Assembly: GCA_963921795.1 (NCBI GenBank)
Contig: OY997644.1
Span: 4,543,022-4,607,021 of the forward strand
Source: Nannobrachium achirus
Lineage: Eukaryota; Chordata; Actinopteri; Myctophiformes; Myctophidae
Direction of reading: 5' to 3'
Length of the DNA stretch: 64,000 bases
Shown: one piece after another, positions 53,983 to 64,000 of the stretch
Position numbering within the stretch: position 1 is the stretch's first letter
How the letters are laid out: every line of letters begins with the position of its first letter
Position numbers and translations under genes: made by a program
The notes under the pieces: model-generated
Told to the model about the DNA's origin: nothing
What the model saw: the letters and a program-made list of their open reading frames with translations, nothing else
Databases searched by the model: none

Positions 53983-54600
53983 GCGACCGTCAGGTTGCAG
54001 TTACTATCAAAACCTCCACCGGCTGTCTGTCAGGCAGTCTGTCACGTCACACGTCACACTTTTGCCCTACTCATATCTCCACCACCGTTGCCCTGATCCA
54101 AGTCAAATTTTGCACACACACTCCTTGGCTGCCAAACCACAACCTCCGCCCACCTCATTTCTCATGTGCCCCCTTCTAGCGCCACAATGAGGCCGATTTT
54201 TGCTAAACACATTTTTGGACACTGCTCCCACAGATTGTGGCCTTTAGAAGGCAATCGTAGCCAGGAGGGAATATGGGAAATGGGACAAATCCATGTTGAT
54301 GATCTGACTGTAGCGATACCGTGTACCACTTTGTGAGATTTTGGGACAAAATCTGTAGGAGCAGTGTCCAAAAATGTGTTTTGCAAAGATCGGCCTCATG
54401 GTGGCGCTAAAAGAGGGCCATGTGAGAAGTGGAGGTTGTGATTTGCCATACAAGGAGTATGGGTTTAAAGTTTGGCATGGATAGGGCCAACAGTGGCAAA
54501 GATATGACTAGGGCAAAAGTGTGACGTGACGTGGCGTTACGTTATGTGACAGACTGACAGCCGGTGGAGCTTTTCATAGTAACTGCGACCTGACGGTCGC
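53983..54600. mobile_element. Family A fold-back dimer (~620 bp, ~300-bp arms)
   Basis: GCGACCGTCAGGTTGCAGTT opens the left arm and AACTGCGACCTGACGGTCGC closes the right arm. Between them TCCACCGGCTGTCTGTC, CACACTTTTGCCCTA, GCGCCAC(A/C)ATGAGGCC and CATTTTTGGACACTGCTCC appear in one sense on the left and reversed on the right. The centre lies near 54235-54260. Two copies are thus head-to-head. Confidence 0.82.
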
Positions 54601-54886
54601 AATCACGCAATGATTGGCAAATCACAACCTCTGCCCCTGATTTCTCACATGACCCTCTTCTAGCGCCACCATCAGGCAGATTTTTGCAAAAAACATTTTT
54701 GGACACTGCTCCTACAGATTTTGCCTTAACATCACACAAAGCGGTACACAGTATCTCTAAAGTCATGTCATCAACATGGATCTGTCCCATTTCCCATATT
54801 CCCTCCTGATTGGCTATGATTGCCTTCTAAAGTTTGTGTATGCGACCTGATGGTCGCTTATCTCCCAATTAGGGAGTCTTACTGGT
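54600..54886 (+). mobile_element. Family A element, third copy adjoining the dimer
   Basis: GGCAAATCACAACCTCTGCC through GCGCCACCATCAGGCAG and GTCATCAACATGGATCTGTC to GCGACCTGATGGTCGC, then the imperfect hairpin CTCCCAATTAGGGAG and TCTTACTGGT, followed by (TTA)n. Confidence 0.85.
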
Positions 54887-55415
54887 TATTATTATTACTA
54901 GAGGTTTGCGCCCGCTTCGCCCGTTTTATATCACAAGTGAAACCTGACCAATCAAGGAAATTGGCCCACTTATAGTCTGGTCAAAGTGTCATGTGAAGCT
55001 CATCAATCCACCAATCCTCAAGCTTATCGGACATGTGCCCGTTTATGCCCATCTATGCCCATCTGGCATATGCTCTGCCACGGGCATAGACGGCCCTCTC
55101 AATTCCACAAATTGTGTCAGTCTAACCAGGGTGGTTGCGCAACATGAGTCACACTTGCAAATGAATTCTGTCCTTGGAACCTTCCCCCCAGAATAGGGAG
55201 TTCAAGTGGTTAAATGTCAAATATTACGTTAATTTCAGTCCGTTCTGACGGAAAACCGGTATTTCTCTGTGACATTGCCTACTGTAAGATTCAAAAAATG
55301 AACAGTGTAATTCAGGGATGCCGTGGATGAAAACCTTTCTTTACAGCTGTGCACTGAGTCAAAATAACGTTTAGAAAGCCCTGGTGTAGACTTTGAGAAA
55401 TGTTAGAGCATATGC

Positions 55416-55905
55416 CAGGGGTCTTTAACAGGGGGTCCGGGACCCCTAGGGGGTCCTCAGAGTTACTACAGGGGGTCCTCCAAATCTTTGTGTGATTTGG
55501 ATGATCTTTTTTTCCTCCTTTTTAATATTAACCACTTGAACCCTAGTGTCCATATTGGGAGAACTTTAGCCAAAAATAGCAGATCTACAAGCTCACAACG
55601 CCTCGCGCTGCGAGGCGTTGTGAGCTTATAGATCGCCTATTTTCGGCTTTGAGCTTTGGTGTAGAGGGGGAAAAGATCAGACTAAGTACAGAGTGAAAGG
55701 TCAAGTTTTAGAAGTATTGACAGTGGTTAAATATCTGAAAACACAAATTGACATGAATCCAAAATACACTGATGATTGTGCTGTCAAACGATGAAACTAT
55801 GCCATATTATGGCATCTATTAACAGGTTGTGGGGGTTGTGGGGGTTCCTGCTTCATCTCTCTCTGAACTAAGGGGTCCTTGGCATGAAAACGTTGAAGAC
55901 CCCTG
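55416..55905 (+). mobile_element. Complete non-autonomous hAT element (490 bp) with 8-bp TSD
   Basis: CAGGGGTCTTTAACAGGGGG at the left and CGTTGAAGACCCCTG at the right, flanked by perfect GCATATGC duplications at 55408-55415 and 55906-55913. Same family as 5826-6232, with the same central hairpin (55569-55647). It encodes no transposase. Confidence 0.92.
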
Positions 55906-56445
55906 GCATATGCCATTCATGCAGAAGGTTGGGGTCGCGGTCAGCAAGGGCTTGCGGTCGCAGCGGGTTCCTAACGCCAAATCAAATGGCTTCAGATCTC
56001 TGAGCCAAGTCTCCTGAGGAGGCGTGTCCCAGACCTCTCCTGGACAGGTGTCACCGGACGTAAAAAACAACAACAGACAGAGCCATATGAATGTTTTTGG
56101 AGCATTAAAAATCAAGAAATCCGTTAAGACAAATACATATGACGGCAGACTGCTTATTTTAATTGACAACAATGCAGTGGAGATTGTGCATACTGTATTA
56201 CAGTTCTGTAGTCAGCATATAATTAACAACTCACCTACAGTGTCGAGGTCAAAAGAGAGCACACTTTCAAAGTGTGTATATTGTGTCGGTCACAAGAGCA
56301 TGGTTTTCATATTGTATATTACGTTTTGCCTAAATCTTGCGTTTAATCCTTGTCTGTTGTTTTGTTTACTTTCGACCAGTGTCAAGATGGCTTCAATAGA
56401 GATCGGATATCCTCTAAAAACTGGCCAGTTTTCAAAGTAAGAGAC

Positions 56446-56447
56446 AC

Positions 56448-56516
<69 letters not shown>
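56446..56516. repeat. (TG)n microsatellite
   Basis: Long TG run after GACACTTG, ending GTGCACGCACGCACG. In copy 2 the homologous run (62394-62493) is ~30 bp longer and has CG interruptions. Confidence 0.97.
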
Positions 56517-56517
<1 letters not shown>

Positions 56518-56771
56518 ACGCACGCACGTGCAGTGGTTTTCTGCATGGTGGAGTGAAGTCTTTCACACTGAGACGCACTTTTTTTTTTAAAGTTCAGTCA
56601 AAGTTGTGTGTTCAGTCAAAGTCTGTTCCAAAAAAGAATACATTTCCCACAATGCTTTGCGGAAGTGGGCGGTTCTGCTTGAGGAGGAAGCAGATATGGT
56701 ATTTGGCCATGTAGTTCTTTTGGAGGTGTCATCGGGTGAAGGCAGAGTACCTGCTGCTTTTTGGTGACAGG

Positions 56772-56839
56772 TAAAATGGATTTACAAGCTCACAGTGTGC
56801 CACCATGCGACACGTTGTGAGCTTGTAGATCTGCTATTT
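56772..56839. repeat. AGATCTACAAG-type hairpin module outside any hAT element
   Basis: AAAATGGATTTACAAGCTCA faces TGAGCTTGTAGATCTGCTAT with an inner GTGTGCCACCATGCGACAC loop region. The flanks are unrelated to the other copies of the module. Duplicated at 62749-62816. Confidence 0.75.
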
Positions 56840-57539
56840 AAAAAAGTTTCTTTTAACAAAATATTTGTATGTTTCAGTATTGATACTTTTATTTAAGCAA
56901 TAATTTTGAGTATTTTTTTCACCACTATATAAAGCTTTCATTTTATTATGAATAGCACATTCAATCAATTGCATCTGTGTAGGCATCACTGTCACCATGT
57001 ATGACATGTAAAGAAATATTTGTAATATTCATTGTTATTGTCGAATGTTTACTGTTACACACACTTAACTTTAATTTATTTATAATATTTTTCGTTCTGA
57101 AATGGAGGTTTCATGTCACTGCAGTGCAGACAGGCTCTGCTACTGTGGAGTGGAGTACTAAACTACAAGTGAACACACCTGTGTGGGATTGCATCATGGC
57201 CTCTCTGTCCTATTGGTTGGCAGTTGAACCCTGCCCTTCTGTCTCATCAAGTGCAGCTGGTCTGCCCTCTAATGCTTGCCTACAACAGTCCCTGTGCTTG
57301 TGTGCTTGTGTGCTTGTGCTTAAGCAACACCACAGGACTCTCACAAGCACTAAAACCATGTGACTTCCATCCGGAATGCATTGTGCTGTCTCTGCCCCCC
57401 GCTCCCCCCACACAACTCTCACTAGACTTTGTGCCTTTAGGTCTGTAGCCGGCCTTAAGGTGCACGCACATGCACATGCGTATACCCGCGTGCATCAAAC
57501 TCACAGTCAATCAATAACAACCCATTCACAATTCTGGTA

Positions 57540-57970
57540 AGCGGTTGGCGCCAAGCGTCAGAATGAACAGGAATGAGCGACCTGGCTGGATGGGGGACTG
57601 CCCCATGGTTCCAACTCCCGTTGGTCCCAACTTTGGTCCAAACAAAATTCACCAAGCCCAAGCATTTGGGCTTGTCGTTGAGCCTGTCATCGAGCATAGC
57701 AGCCCTTTATTTCATGTTTAAATCATCAGGACGAGGCGGTGAAGAACTAATCACCCACGCTGGCACAAACATGTCGGCCTAAAAGTGTATTGATACCTGC
57801 CAACAAGGTCTGTTAGAAAAGTACTGTATTTAGAAGGCCCTAAAATGTGATGCAAGTGATATTATTTGGTTAAATAAAATATGCATTTTCTATTTATAAA
57901 GAGGTAAAAATACATGGAGATTCTCTAGTAATTATTACAGTACTATTCATCACTGCCTTAGGGGACCTCG
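57540..57970 (+). repeat. ~430-bp direct repeat, copy 1 (pairs with 58275-58690)
   Basis: GCGCCAAGCGTCAGAATGAA, GGGGGACTGCCCCATGGTTC and the 285-bp repeat from 57660 recur 730 bp downstream with a few percent divergence. The unit includes the dispersed repeat also found at 1960-2262. Confidence 0.88.
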
Positions 57971-58103
57971 GTCAATGAAGTCAAAACTGTAAGTGACATT
58001 CCTCATTTGGCTGTGCATCAATCAGATTAGTTCTTTAATTTAAAAGAACCCCAGCTGTCATGGTAGATTTATGACAACTAGAGACAGACTTCCTGAATGT
58101 AAG

Positions 58104-58106
<3 letters not shown>

Positions 58107-58169
<63 letters not shown>

Positions 58170-58170
58170 G
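58107..58170. repeat. (TG)n microsatellite
   Basis: TG run after GTAAGAAG. The same flank, AGAGACAGACTTCCTGAATG, precedes another TG run at 58974-59036. Confidence 0.96.
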
Positions 58171-58274
58171 CGTGTGCGTGCAGTGGTTTACTGCATGGTG
58201 GAGTCTTAAGGTGCACACATATGCACATGCGTACCTGCGTGCATCAAACTCACATCAATCAATAACAACCCATT

Positions 58275-58690
58275 CTGGCGCCAAGCGTCAGAATGAACAG
58301 GAATGAGCGACCTGGCAGGATGGGGGACTGCCCCATGGTTCCAACTCCCGTTGGTCCCAACAGCTTAAAATTACCAAGCCTAAGCATTTGGGCTTGTCAT
58401 TGAGCCTGTTATCGAGCATAGCCGCCCTTTATTTCATGTTTAAATCATCAAGACGAGGCGGTGAAGAACTAATCACCCACGCTGGCACAAACATGTCGGC
58501 CTAAAATACCTGCCAACCAGGTCTGTTAGAAAAGTATTGTATTTAGAAGGCCCTAAAATGTGATACAATTGATATTATTTGGTTAAATAAATATGCATTT
58601 TCTATTTATAAAGAGCTGAAAATACATGGAGATTCTCTAGTAATTATTACAGTACTATTCATCACTGCCATAGGGTACCTTGGTCAATGA
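58275..58690 (+). repeat. ~430-bp direct repeat, copy 2
   Basis: Second copy of the 57540-57970 unit, more diverged (for example a missing GTGTATTGA after CGGCCTAAA). It leads into a (CT)n(CA)n microsatellite at 58693-58809. Confidence 0.85.
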
Positions 58691-58692
58691 AG

Positions 58693-59037
<345 letters not shown>

Positions 59038-59134
59038 AAGACAACAGGGTTAGCAGGGAATGGATACAACAAAAACATTAATTCATCAACCCACGATGAC
59101 AGCTTGACGTCATAAGTATCTCTGGTTTCTTCCT

Positions 59135-64000
<4,866 letters not shown>

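Noticed and set aside
55819-56440. 117- and 138-codon ORFs repeated in both segmental copies
   Set aside because: One overlaps the hAT element end, the other has no domain, no convincing start context and no splice partners. Conservation reflects the recent duplication only.

Overview
The window looks like repeat-rich nuclear DNA from a teleost fish. Evidence: spliced GT-AG exons, long (CA)n, (CT)n and (CTGT)n microsatellites, a tRNA-derived SINE with a typical fish 3' tail, an L2/CR1-type LINE reverse transcriptase, an L1-type ORF1, non-autonomous hAT elements with perfect 8-bp target duplications, and satellite-like arrays. The species cannot be fixed from the sequence. There is no bacterial or plasmid organisation.

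Layout. 1-5.6 kb: fragments of dispersed repeats (a GCGACC-hairpin element, hAT relics, palindromes). 5.7-17.1 kb: the one convincing gene, on the plus strand. From 6722 to 14947, fourteen exons join in phase with no stop into 1308 codons. They encode tandem partial NET (BET extra-terminal) repeats, one full NET domain, a large exon with two zinc-finger-like motifs and a tyrosine-recombinase-like domain, acidic and linker exons, and a Trp-containing SANT/Myb-like C-terminus. A 3' UTR with five ~441-bp tandem repeats and an AATAAA follows. The start codon and first exon were not found. 17-36 kb: minisatellites, a ~640-bp palindrome, a SINE, a 5'-truncated LINE, an L1 ORF1 relic and several tandem arrays.

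36.4-53.1 kb: a ~16.7-kb array of ~1.53-1.6-kb direct repeats (called family B here). One copy is inverted inside another, one carries an inserted GCGACC-hairpin element (family A), and a 2-kb block of TTTGAGAAAAA-type minisatellite interrupts the array. 53.1-64 kb: a nearly identical ~5.95-6.0-kb tandem segmental duplication that runs off the window end. It carries a duplicated hAT element, a fold-back family A dimer and many microsatellites, but no recognisable gene.

Most interesting points: the NET/tyrosine-recombinase fusion gene with its 138-nt symmetric exon array, tandem duplication at several scales within that one gene, a hairpin module scattered through unrelated contexts, and two repeat families (A and B) with similar hairpin-tipped ends.
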